A stretch of DNA of 64,000 nt from assembly GCA_004154925.1 (NCBI GenBank), contig QJNS01000259.1, positions 1 to 64,000 on the forward strand, in the 5' to 3' direction. The translations under genes and the position numbers were made by a program. The first letter of the stretch is position 1. Each line of letters starts with the position of its first letter. The notes beneath the pieces were generated by a model, which worked only from the letters and a program-made list of their open reading frames with translations, was not told the DNA's origin and did not search any database. This document shows, in pieces, positions 1-9,358 of the stretch. This stretch comes from Monosporascus cannonballus. Taxonomy: Eukaryota; Ascomycota; Sordariomycetes; Xylariales.

Positions 1-1443
1 GGGGGGGAGAAGAAAAGAAGAAAACGAAAAGAGAGAGGCGTAAATGCACTGCTAGTGGCCTGCCGCGCATGTTGATTAGGTTACCCGAGTCCTATACCAT
101 TCCGCCTGAGCACCAACGAGGTGCAGCGGAGGCCGAGTCAGAGGGTCCCGCTCGCCCTATTACAGTCTCCGGGGCCCACATCGTTCGGAGCGTCGCTAAT
201 GCCACCGGGGTAGAACTCTGTTCTGCCATGGTAGATGCGTTGTCCCTCTTCGCCAGTCGGTAACAGCCCATGCTGAGCTTTCTGTCGTGCGATTGGGCCG
301 GGAGACAGGTTGAGGTGGAACATGGCTCCCCGGGTGGACAAAGTGTCGTAGTCATTTTAGAACGGCTTGTCCAGAGTCCCAGAGCACGTGAGCTCCGCTT
401 TCAGCGGCCCATGAGCAGTTTCAGCAGGGGAACCGGGCGAACTGTGACGATCATGACTTCGGCAGACGGACCGGATCACGTTCAGGAATGCTAGACGAGA
501 GGTGAGAGAAAACGGTACTCGCTCTCTGCTCAAGAAGTGTTACACACATATAAAATATAAGAGCGCCTCCCCTCAAAGCGGGTGTAGTACTGAGCCGATA
601 CTCGATGACCCTATCAACCTGCTAGTCCCGCGGTAGGCGAGGCACTCTAGTCGCGCAGGAAGTAGACTGCGACCCGGCGGCTACCGGAGGGTAAGTGTGA
701 AAATGAAAGGGTGAAACGCGTAGATAGAGAGGAAGTGGTAGAGAAAATGATACAAGAGAAAAGTAGCGACCTTCATTGCTCAAGCTATGATATATATACA
801 AGAACACCCTACTTTGGAGTTAGATCAATTGTGAGAGACTCAGATCCGGATGAAAATGGGACTACGTCCGTAACCCCCCCCCCCCCCCCCCCTTTCCCGC
901 CTTCCCCTTCCTTGAGCTAAAGATGGGAAAAGAGACTGATCAACGGAGAGACCAAAATACACGACTTCAATGGCGGGAAGGTAAGCTTTTTACCAAGAAC
1001 AAACAAGCAACGCTTCTGTTTGTGGTATGTAGCTAATTATGTCTATCTAACTTATGCAGTTGATTACCACCACATACATGTAGGTCATAAATGCCGATTG
1101 CTGTATGTGCTTCAACCCCCTTCACTACCCCTTCGCTAGGTAACTAAGTAGACGTGGCCAAACCTGCGGCAGCTCGTAACTACGGCCGAATACGTGATAT
1201 ATCATACGCCCTGCTTGGGTGAGTCCCTCCCTGCCTGTCTGGCTGTCCAACCCTGCATGGGTCTACCACACACGCGTAGCAAACACCCCAAACGTGCTGC
1301 TTTGACGAACAAACGCAACGCTACCACCAAGCAGCGATTTGCTCCCCATTAAGCCCGGCGCTGACTCGAACGATAACCCGTGCGCCTCCCATCGCTTGTC
1401 TCCTGGCATTGGTAACTCCACATCTTCCTCGCATCATATCACA
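1..1443. other. Intergenic region, no supported gene
   Basis: There are only short reading frames here (for example 69-263 and 270-494 on plus), and none has a recognisable motif, splice structure or codon character that I could defend. The stretch begins in a G run and a purine-rich tract and contains a 19-base C tract at 874-892. It lies downstream of the 3' end of the gene at 1444-3440, so part of it is probably that gene's 3' UTR. I see no tRNA or repeat in it. Confidence 0.5.
874..892. repeat. Poly-C homopolymer tract
   Basis: This is a run of 19 cytosines followed by a short pyrimidine stretch. It is a simple-sequence tract in non-coding DNA and a likely place for length error in the assembly. 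Confidence 0.9.
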
Positions 1444-3440
1444 TCACGGAGCGGAGCGGGGATCGTCCTCCAAAGTCCTCTCCCACGCGGTCCACCAAAT
1501 GCCGACATTAGCCGCGACGACGAGGTCGAGCATCTTGAGGCCGTCCTCGGCGACGATGAGCTTCCCCATCTTGGCGCGGGAGCCCTTCTTGCCGCCGCCG
1601 GCCTTCTCGCGGCCGAGGCTCATGTCGAGCCTCCAGTCGGGGTCGTAGTCGTCGTCGGACGAGTAGTAACCACCGCCCTTGCTTTTATTATGCGTGGCGC
1701 CCGCCGTCGCGTTCTTGACGAGCCTCTGGAACTGGTCCAGCTGCTGACCCAGCTGCGCACCGATCTGGTCGCGCGTGCGCGCGCCGTCCATCGACACCCT
1801 CTTGTCCCGCTCCTTGAACAGCTCGCTGGTAGGTATGTTGAAGCGCAGCTCGCTGACGGCGCGCCCCGCTTTGTTATTACGATGATAATGGTGGGAGGAG
1901 CTCGAGGACCGCTGATGCTCGCCGTCGCCGCCGCCTTCCCCACCTGAGGCGAGGGGGTTAAAGACGTTGCCCGAGTAGTTGGGCAGGATGTGGCGGCAGC
2001 GTAGCGAGCGCCCGCCGTTACCCGTCACGAACTCGCACCGCCCGTCCCAGGGGCTCGTGAACGTGTAGCCGCGCGGCTTGAGACCCGGCGCCGGCTGGGT
2101 GATGACGGGTCCCGCATCGCCGCCGCCGAAGTCGCCGAAGTCGAAGTCGCCCCCGGCGGACGAGCCGGCGGACGCCGCGCTGTTGTGGCGCCCGTGGCTG
2201 GACCCGCGTACGGGGGAAGTGGGCGAGGACGCGCTGACCGACTTGCGGCGCTTGTCGAAGGCGCGACGGAGGTTTGCCGTCCACGACGGCGAGTACGCCA
2301 TCCTGACCTGGCGCTCGAAGATGCCCTGCGCCGCGGCTCTCTCTTCGCCGAGACGGGAGACCGAGATTGCTCCCGCGCTGCGGGGCCGCGTGTCGAAGCT
2401 CGATCGGATGTCCCCGCTGCCGCTGCCTAGGGTGGGCCGTGTCGGCATGCCCCGGAACTTGGCGTATCCTGACGTCAGGATGTGGATCAGGATTGTCGGC
2501 GAGGGTTGGTAGTGTTTATCCTCTTCGAGCTGATCTGGGTTCATGAGCTGGAAGGACGCGATCTTACCCACGTTCCATTGCTCGCCGGAACTCCGATCCC
2601 GTCTTATGAGTGTCAAAGAGAAAGGCTTGAAAGTCTTCTTGGCCGGGGATGGTGGGCGACTGGAATGCTTGGAGGATACTGAATGGGACGCTGGTGGTGG
2701 CTGGAAATTCGCTTGTCCAGGGATGTTTTGCTGCTGATCCGGTCGAGGGGGAAGCGCCGGTGGCTGCTCGTCCGACGTCGTCGGTGGAGAGTCTTTATGC
2801 GTGGAGTCTATGTTTGTTATAGGCCTGGGCCCTAGCGGCTTCCTCTGGATGGCACCTGTTGATGGTTCCCGCGCTCTCTGGGGAGGCGTGGTGGGGTTAA
2901 GATGAGTATTCGCCTGTGGCACGGGTTGCTGTACATGAGCCCCGCGTCCCGAGTCATCCTGTCTCAGTGCTGGGTGCGTCGTGTGTGTCGCCGGATCTAC
3001 GAGGGTATCTTTCAGTTCCGCAAGCTTGGCGCTTGAGGGTAATGGTTTCCTTTGGATCTGAGTACTTCGGCTCTCCGAACTCGATCTAGGAGACGAAGAT
3101 GACCTGGCTTGTCCGGCAGGGACGAGTAAGTCGTCCGTCGGAGTATCAAAGTGAACGTAGTACAATGAACTCGCGATATCCTCCACAGTGACGTCCTTGA
3201 CCTGAGGTTTGAACGTTGAAAGGATGACGTCTGTTCACTTGGTCAGCACTAGGCAGCAAGTTTTAGGTAGGCCGTCCGGTTCGTGAATAGGGTCTTCTTA
3301 CCCCTCGTGCCGGGTACTCGTGATATGTAGAGAGTAAGGGGATCTTGTCTTTTCTCCGCCGGGTTGGTAGGATATTGAGGTGGATTGGCAGCTAGATAGT
3401 TTAGATCGGCAAGCGACCGAGCCTCAACCTGTTCTGCCAT
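1444..3440 (-). CDS. Conserved fungal protein of unknown function (two exons)
   Basis: Two exons give about 641 residues. Exon 1 (3440 down to 3302) starts at ATG 3438-3440 and encodes MAEQVEARSLADLNYLAANP onward to ISRVPGTR. Intron 3231-3301 (71 nt) has donor GTAAGA, branch CTGAC and acceptor ACAG. Exon 2 (3230-1444) continues as D-VILSTFKPQVKDV and runs open to the stop. The join restores phase and avoids the non-ATG start that the long frame alone would need. The N-terminal LTLYISRVPGTRDV block, a central block near residues 250-350 (KPFSLTLIRRD, QWNVGKIASF, ILIHILTSGYAKF) and the C-terminal block (KLIVAEDGLKMLDLVVAANV) look like conserved islands in a Ser/Pro-rich, probably disordered chain. 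I recognise the pattern as a widespread fungal hypothetical protein but cannot assign a function. No transmembrane segment or signal peptide is evident. It is divergent from the citrate carrier gene across about 1.56 kb. Confidence 0.8.
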
Positions 3441-5002
3441 TCCCGTGTCGGCAGGTGGTGCAGGATCACGACTGGGTACTTAAGTATGTATGAAGATTCC
3501 TGTATGGCGATGATGTCGATGTGGGCCTCTGTTGAGTACGACGTTAAAGTAAACGGGTGATCCTCAATGTTTATGTAAGGATGGATTTTTTTTTTTGCAG
3601 TGCATGGACGTAGTTACCAGACCGGCAAAATTCGGTCCTGTCGGCACCCAATTAGCCTTCCAAGCAGGTCGTATATAAATAAGGATCCGGCAGTTGAGAA
3701 TGCTGCTGTCTAATTTAGTGTCGGTCTATTTTTGCAACTTCCGACTTAGACGCGGCCCGGTCGACGAAGCACTCGGGGCGCCCGAAAGACACACCTTCAC
3801 ATAAAAGGACGACGAAAAAAAAAGGGGAAATGAAACATATTCTTATCAAGGCCGTTCGGGTATGTTAAGTTAAACACCAGGTGGAGGCTGAGTTGCGAAA
3901 TGCCACGTCAAAGTCGTGCGGTTCCACAGTAGCAACTGGTATTAGGTAAGGTGGCATGAACTTGGGGATCAATAAACATAGGCTTCGCAAGGTAAGGCCT
4001 TTTTGGATTGACGCAGTGAATCCCCAGACCCCGCCTATATTCGTCAATTATGTCGTGCGTCCGGCCGTGGAATGGATCATCTATCAAGTGTCCTGGTGGG
4101 AATAAACCATGAGTCAGCTACCGTATGGAGGCTGTGTTGGGAAGCTCATTTCCGCCAGCGCGGTAGTGGGACTCGCAGTAGCAGGCAGTCGGAACCGACT
4201 GCGAATAACTTCAGGCCGAGTATCCGGTTTTGACCTTGGGTGGTAGCTGAGAATGGGGGGATACGACGTAGAGAAGAGAAGAGAAAAAAAGGAACATCAG
4301 AGACGGTGACGACTTATCATCAAAAGGGACAGATAGATATTCAACGTGCACCAGTGCTGAGTCAAACATTCAGTGGCGGGCCGAGCTGCGTAACACAAAC
4401 ACCAGTTAAAGTTACCTTGAAATCATTCATTGGTCAGATGCTCTCGACCAGAAAGACGATGATCTTGTCTTCTGTATGGCCCATACGAACCCATAACGAG
4501 GCGCAGGGAAGAAAGCAGGCATAAACATACTATATTACATAGTGACAAATCTATAAGCGGCATACATGTCAGGGACTACCCATGAAACTTCAGGGATTGG
4601 GTTTTTCTGTTATCGCATGTTGCATGGAATCAATTAAAAGCGGTGACCCTGGTCCCCGGAAAATAACTGTGGCTGATGAGTGACGCATAGTGGCAGAACC
4701 CCGTCGCCGAAGCCTCAGTGTCTAGCCCCGCCATGGCTTGCCTTGTACTCGGTATTTGTATTTTTGTACCTGCATCGGACCCCAACTACGGCAAAGCCCC
4801 GCTAAATGGTGCATCGAAGCTACAAAGTCCACATGTGACGGGAGCTGCTGGTCTCCGGAATGCGGCCGATTTCACCAAAAAAAGTTCTAGACATCATCAT
4901 CATCACCATCATTCCCCCCAGCTCCCAAACCACCACGAACCGCCCGCCCCTCCCCTGTTTTCTAGGTCAGGGCCAGCCATCTGCGCCCAGTTGGTAGCGA
5001 AA
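3441..5002. other. Divergent intergenic region between the 1444-3440 gene and the citrate carrier gene
   Basis: About 1.56 kb separates the two divergent start codons and should hold both promoters. A TATA-like run lies near 3671-3680 and an A-rich tract near 3815-3825. A CAT/CAC-type trinucleotide microsatellite (about 4892-4911) followed by a C-rich stretch lies in the likely 5' UTR of the carrier. Small open frames at 3865-4047 and 4240-4524 lack any support. The carrier frame stays open upstream to an in-frame ATG at 4733, but that start would add 90 unrelated residues and is disfavoured. Confidence 0.5.
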
Positions 5003-6084
5003 ATGGCGACCGCGACTGCTCAGAAGGAAGATGCGCCCAGGACGACCAACAAGAAGCCCAGCCCTCTTCGGTCCATTCTGGCCGGTGCTACAGCGGGCGC
5101 CGTTGAGATCGGTGAGTTATGATGTCGAGAGTGGTAGCCCCCCGAGCGACAAGAGGACGACGACTAACAATGCCTGCGGAACAGCCATCACATATCCGGC
5201 CGATTGTACGTCTCGAGCTTATAGCTAGCCTCCTTGCAATCCCCTCCGGTCGGTCTTATCATCAGACTTCCAATGAGTTGACCCTTCCGTACCTTTCTAT
5301 AGTCGCGAAGACCAGAACGCAGCTCAACCGCAACCTCGCCGACGGCGCGAAGCTGCCCTGGCCCCCGTTCGGCCGGCAGTGGTACGCGGGGTGCACGACG
5401 TCGATCATCGGCAACTCGGCGAAGGCGGCGATCCGGTTCGTGTCGTTCGAGCAGTACAAGAGGCTGCTGGCGGACGACGAGGGCAAGGTGTCGGGGGCGC
5501 GGAACGTGATCGCCGGGTTCGGGGCGGGCGTGACCGAGTCGCTGCTGGCCGTGACGCCCACCGAGTCCATCAAGACGACGCTGATCGACGAGCGCAAGCG
5601 AGCGAACCCCCGCATGCGGGGGTTCCTCGACGCCATCCCCGTCATCGCGCGCGAGCGCGGGATCAGGGGGTTCTTCCAGGGTCTCGCGCCCACGGCCGCG
5701 CGCCAGTCGGCCAACAGCGCCGTGCGCTTCGGCAGCTACACGTCGCTCAAGCAGCTCGCCGAGTCGTACACGGCGCCCGGCGAAAAGCTCGGCGCCATCG
5801 CCACGTTTGGCATCGGCAGCGTCGCCGGCGCCATCACCGTGTTCAGCACGCAACCCCTCGACACCATCAAGACGCGCATGCAGAGCATCGAGGCCCGGCG
5901 CGTCTACGGCAACAGCCTGCGCTGCGCCGCGCTCATCTTCAGGCAGGAGGGCGTGCTGACCTTCTGGAGCGGCGCCCTGCCTCGCCTCGCGCGCCTCGTG
6001 CTGAGCGGCGGCATCGTCTTCACCATGTACGAGAAGAGCATGGAGTTCATGAACAGGCTCGACCCCGAGCAGAAGTACCTATAA
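5003..6084 (+). CDS. CTP1: Mitochondrial citrate/tricarboxylate carrier (Ctp1 type)
   Basis: Three exons give 303 residues: 5003-5111, a 21-nt exon 5185-5205, and 5303-6084. Intron 5112-5184 has donor GTGAGT, branch CTAAC and acceptor ACAG. Intron 5206-5302 has donor GTACGT and acceptor ATAG. The spliced protein has the three mitochondrial-carrier repeats with Px[DE]xx[KR] signatures PADFAK (41-46), PTESIK (129-134) and PLDTIK (228-233). The second repeat's TESIKTTLIDERK is typical of fungal citrate carriers rather than other SLC25 members. The family exchanges citrate for malate, isocitrate or phosphoenolpyruvate across the inner mitochondrial membrane, supplying cytosolic citrate for acetyl-CoA. 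Its length matches yeast Ctp1 (about 300 residues). Start 5003 is chosen because it gives the usual short hydrophilic N-terminus. It is convergent with the 6389-7012 gene. Confidence 0.93.
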
Positions 6085-6388
6085 ACTTCTTTCCGGGCAC
6101 GGACGGGATTGGGCGAACTCAAGGAAAGAAACGAAAATGGTGGGGGCTGGATGGTTAAATACCCTAGATCTAACTAGAGAGGGGGAAGGGAAGTAGAGCA
6201 TATTGCGGCGTTCGTGGAGTTTTGTGGTTCTATGTTACATGGCTGTATGCTGTACATTATCCTAGTATCGTACAAGTGAAGGTTATGCAATTGGGGGTAA
6301 GCAGAATGCATCGAGGCCTTGTCCTTCGTAGGCTTTCATATAGAAGCCTCATATCTCCCCCCCTTTTTTTTTTGATTTGCAATCGCCT
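6085..6388. other. Short convergent intergenic region
   Basis: About 300 bases lie between the stop codons of two convergent genes. The stretch contains a T-rich run at about 6364-6373 and presumably both 3' UTRs and polyadenylation signals. No gene is seen. Confidence 0.6.
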
Positions 6389-7012
6389 CTACTGTAACCT
6401 CACAAACCCCTTAACCCTCAATAACATCCGATCGAGCCACGACCGCCTCGGGCCCTCCTCGAGTTCCTTCAGCAGGTCGCCGTAATAGGTCGGGTTGCTC
6501 TTAGGTTTCAATATCGAGCCGGTAATAGGGTACTATTATTCCACCAAAAACGAGCAATATCAGCCAGACCGCACGCACCGCCAGCCCGGACTGCCCGCAA
6601 GGGAAAAAAAAAAGGAAAAAGGAGGGGAAGAAAAAAAAAGGAAAAAGGAGGGGAAGAAAAAAAAATGAAAAAGGAGAGAAAAAAAAGGAAAAAAAGGAGA
6701 AGGAGCCACCCACCTTCTTCTTATACCGGTTATCGAGCAGAGAGTACAGCGCGTTTGCCTGCTTCAACAGCTCCTCCTCGGAGGTCTGCTGCCGCTTCTG
6801 CTCGAACCGCCTGCGCAGGACGTCCTGGAACTGGACCTGGGGTCGCACGGGGTCCTTGGGCCACTGGGAGAGCGCCCGCAGGGCATGGCGTTGCGCGCTC
6901 TGTATGTGTGTTTTTTTTGGTGTAAGTAAAGATTCAGAAAGCTACTTTTCTTTAAACCGGTATGGGACGAAGGCGCCGATACGGTACGTACTATTGCTTG
7001 ACGGGCGGCCAT
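6389..7012 (-). CDS. Cbp6/UQCC2-like mitochondrial complex III assembly factor (three exons)
   Basis: Three exons rebuild a 116-residue protein. Exon 1 (7012-6992) encodes MAARQAI. Intron 6900-6991 has donor GTACGT and acceptor ACAG. Exon 2 (6899-6714) encodes SAQRHALRALSQWPKDPVRP to DNRYKKK. Intron 6533-6713 has donor GTGGGT and acceptor ATAG. Exon 3 (6532-6389) encodes YPITGSILKPKSNPTYYGDL to GFVRLQ. All junctions are phase 0. The pattern of a short N-terminal helix, a WPKD..RP..QFQD block, a second helix with LYSLLDNRYKKKYP and a conserved tail resembles the Cbp6/UQCC2 family. In that family Cbp6 works with Cbp3 at the mitoribosome to promote cytochrome b translation and stability. The family call is from pattern memory, not a search. 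Intron 2 carries a purine-rich minisatellite. It is divergent from the BSD2-like gene. Confidence 0.7.
6604..6678. repeat. Purine-rich minisatellite inside intron 2 of the Cbp6-like gene
   Basis: Nearly three copies of a 26-27 base unit (an A run followed by GGAAAAAGGAGGGGAAG) lie at 6604-6630 and 6631-6656, with a degenerate third at 6657-6678. On the transcribed strand this is an extended polypyrimidine tract and accounts for the unusual intron length (181 nt against 51-120 in the neighbouring introns). Confidence 0.8.
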
Positions 7013-7232
7013 TGTTCAACTTCTGCACGTTGTATCCAAAAGTAGACCTCACATCACCTGCAGAAACTGTTGAGGCCAGGGAACTTATTCGATGTGCGTT
7101 CGGGACGGAACTGAGTGGCCGAGGGCGTCGGTATAGGTAGACAAAAGGTAGATCTCTAGGCGCATTCAGAGCTTGCAGACAGACGTCACGATCCGAAATC
7201 TGCGGAACCCCCCGTCTCGTTTGACGTACCAT

Positions 7233-7280
7233 GGTAGGTACCCGGGTACCCAGGAACTTAGTGCCCAGGTACCACCTACC
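7233..7280. repeat. Nested palindrome cluster
   Basis: GGTACCCGGGTACC (7237-7250) is a perfect 14-base palindrome. It sits between inverted arms GGTAGGT (7233-7239) and ACCTACC (7274-7280), with a further GGTACC at 7268-7273. It could be a protein-binding site or a foldable element in the shared promoter. No function is known. Confidence 0.6.
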
Positions 7281-7683
7281 TATATGCACGGAATACGGAA
7301 GCCAAGCGGCTCCGCTCAATGATTATGTAATCTCACAAAGCCCCTCCTCCTGTAAGAGCCAAGCCGGAGGTCCTGGACTCGTGATCTCATTGGCCGATCA
7401 GGAATTTAACCTGGGTTCTCAGCATTTCGATATCTTTCGACCTGGTCAGTGCCCCTCTTTCTTCGTCTCGAAGCGAGTGAGTTCGGCGATAAAAATCACC
7501 CCGTTGAATTTATTCACTGAAGAAGTCACTTGTACCATGATGCCCCCTCAGGCATTCCACAACCTGATGCCGGTGACTTCCAAGTGACCTGTGACCAACT
7601 TATGTTATGTATCATCTTTGCGTCTTTTCGAGGCTTCTTCCCCCCATCTTCCTCATAGCCTCCCTTCCCCATCAAACCCAACT

Positions 7684-7707
7684 GTCAGTCAGTCAGTCAG
7701 TCAGTCA
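7684..7707. repeat. (GTCA)6 microsatellite
   Basis: Six perfect tandem GTCA units lie in the probable upstream region of the BSD2-like gene. Confidence 0.9.
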
Positions 7708-8137
7708 ATCGTTCAATCCATTTTCCCCCGTTTTACCATCCATCATCAGTGACCGACCGCTTCCTATTAGTTCATCCCTTCCGATTTCCTATCTCCGTCT
7801 TTGACACCCTCCTTTTTTTTTTTTTTCTCAAGGCCGCCAGATCGTCCGTGCTTTCTCTGTCTCTTGTCCTTCGTATTTCCCCTTTTCCCCTTTTCGTCAC
7901 AATCCCGAAAACGAGGACGACCGCGCCGAAACCTTAGAACCTTAGAACCTCTTTCCCTTTTGCCACCAGTACTTCCCGCGTTCCTACCGGCGACTCCGCC
8001 GCACCCACCTTGCAACCATCATTAGGCTCCAACTTTAGGGAGCCATCTCCCTAAAACCAACGTCGACACAAGACACTCTCGATTAATCCAAGCGGCAACC
8101 ATCGTGAGGGTGTTTGCGCACCACATTCGCGATCACG

Positions 8138-9358
8138 ATGTCGGGTCGTTATGAACGGGTAGGTCGATAATCCCCCATCTATACGGGTTGTCTGGCCATC
8201 TTCAACGTTGCGCGTCCATATCCCTGATATGAAATGATCCGTGACTAGCCTCGTATCGTGGCTGACCTCGTATCGCAGGTTAACACCCAGGACGATGACC
8301 ACCAAGATTCACCCGCTGCTGCCCCTCGGATACCCAACTCGCCTCCCCCGTCGTTTCATTCGCGACAGTCCTCTCTCGAACGGCGGCGCCAGAACAATGT
8401 CGATCCCACTTTAGCCGATGCGTTCGATGCCGATGGCGACGATAGCGACGATGAACCCGACGACAGACAGCGATTAGTCCGCGGGAACTCGTTTCCCATT
8501 TCGAGGAATTCGACTTTCAGCAGCGAAAACCAGAGTTCGGCTGCTGCCAATGCGAGACCAGCCGCTCCCGAACCGCAACCACCGCAGTTTCCTGCGATAG
8601 GGACTAATCCGACCCCACAGACCGGTGGAAGAGTGTACGGTGGCGGGATCCAGTCGGATGGCGTCTTCTCCAATATGACCGCAAGGCCGGAGAGAGGGGA
8701 GAAGGTCGTTGAGGAGGCCCCTCCTGTACGTTGGTTCCACTCTAACTGTTACTTCCAATTACTGACGGGGTTCTAGACGTACGAACAGGCTGCCGCGGAT
8801 GCCGCTCCGCCCTACTGGGAGACGACCATCCTGGCTCCCGGCCTCGGCGGTCCCGACGAGGTATACATCGACGGAATGCCTGTCGGATCGGTATTCAGTT
8901 TCATCTGGAACGGCATGATCAGCATGTCCTTCCAGCTCGTCGGCTTCTTGCTCACGTACCTCCTGCACTCGACACACGCGGCGAAGAACGGATCGCGCGC
9001 CGGTCTCGGCATCACGTTGATACAGTACGGCTTCTACATGAAGAGCTCCGTCTCGAGCGGCGGGGGTATGGACGGCAGCCCCTCGGACGGCTACTCGCAG
9101 CCCCCGGACCCCAACAGCCACGAGTTCGACCCAAACACGGTCGGCTCGAGCAGCGAGGGATCCGGGTCGGTCGATGACCTTGCCGGTAGCGACTGGGTCG
9201 CCTACATCCTGATGATCGTCGGTTGGTTTATCCTGATCCGGTCCGTAAGCGAGTACATCAAGGCCCGGCGGCACGAGCAGCTCGTGCTGCAGAGCCCGGA
9301 TAGGGGACTTGGCGTCCCGATCATCGCCGAGGGCGAGAGGCCGGAGCGTGTGGTATGA
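8138..9358 (+). CDS. BSD2: Bsd2/Ndfip-like PPxY membrane adaptor for the Rsp5 ubiquitin ligase
   Basis: Three exons give 349 residues: exon 1 8138-8158 (MSGRYER), exon 2 8279-8725, exon 3 8777-9358. Intron 8159-8278 has donor GTAGGT, branch CTGAC and acceptor GCAG. Intron 8726-8776 (51 nt) has donor GTACGT, branch CTGAC and acceptor CTAG. The splice restores VNTQDDD after the first 7 codons and rebuilds the PPTY motif (155-158) across the second junction, followed by EQAAADAAPPYWETT. A long acidic and Ser/Pro-rich N-terminus is followed by hydrophobic segments at about 194-219, 231-244 and 297-312, with DGMPVGSVFSFIWNGMISMS before and in the first. This is the Bsd2/Ndfip layout. Bsd2 is a Golgi/endosome protein that recruits Rsp5 to ubiquitinate metal transporters and other membrane proteins. 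An in-frame GTG upstream of exon 2 is intronic. Confidence 0.88.

Larger units (their letters stand above)
7013..8137. other. Divergent intergenic region between the Cbp6-like and BSD2-like genes
   Basis: About 1.1 kb lies between two divergent ATGs. It holds a palindrome-rich patch at 7233-7280, a (GTCA)6 microsatellite at 7684-7707, and a long CT-rich stretch from about 7610 to 8050 of the kind common in fungal promoters and 5' UTRs. The open frame at 7231-7587 is not supported by any motif. Confidence 0.55.

Noticed and set aside
69..494. Two small plus-strand frames near the window start
   Set aside because: No motif, no splice logic, and overlapping frames on the other strand are just as long.
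4733..5002. In-frame upstream ATG that would extend the citrate carrier by 90 residues
   Set aside because: The extension is low-complexity (His run, Pro-rich) and unlike the family's short N-terminus; it reads as 5' UTR.
5188..5853. 221-residue minus-strand reading frame opposite the citrate carrier
   Set aside because: It is the antisense shadow of a GC-rich, codon-biased gene; the plus-strand protein has unmistakable carrier motifs.
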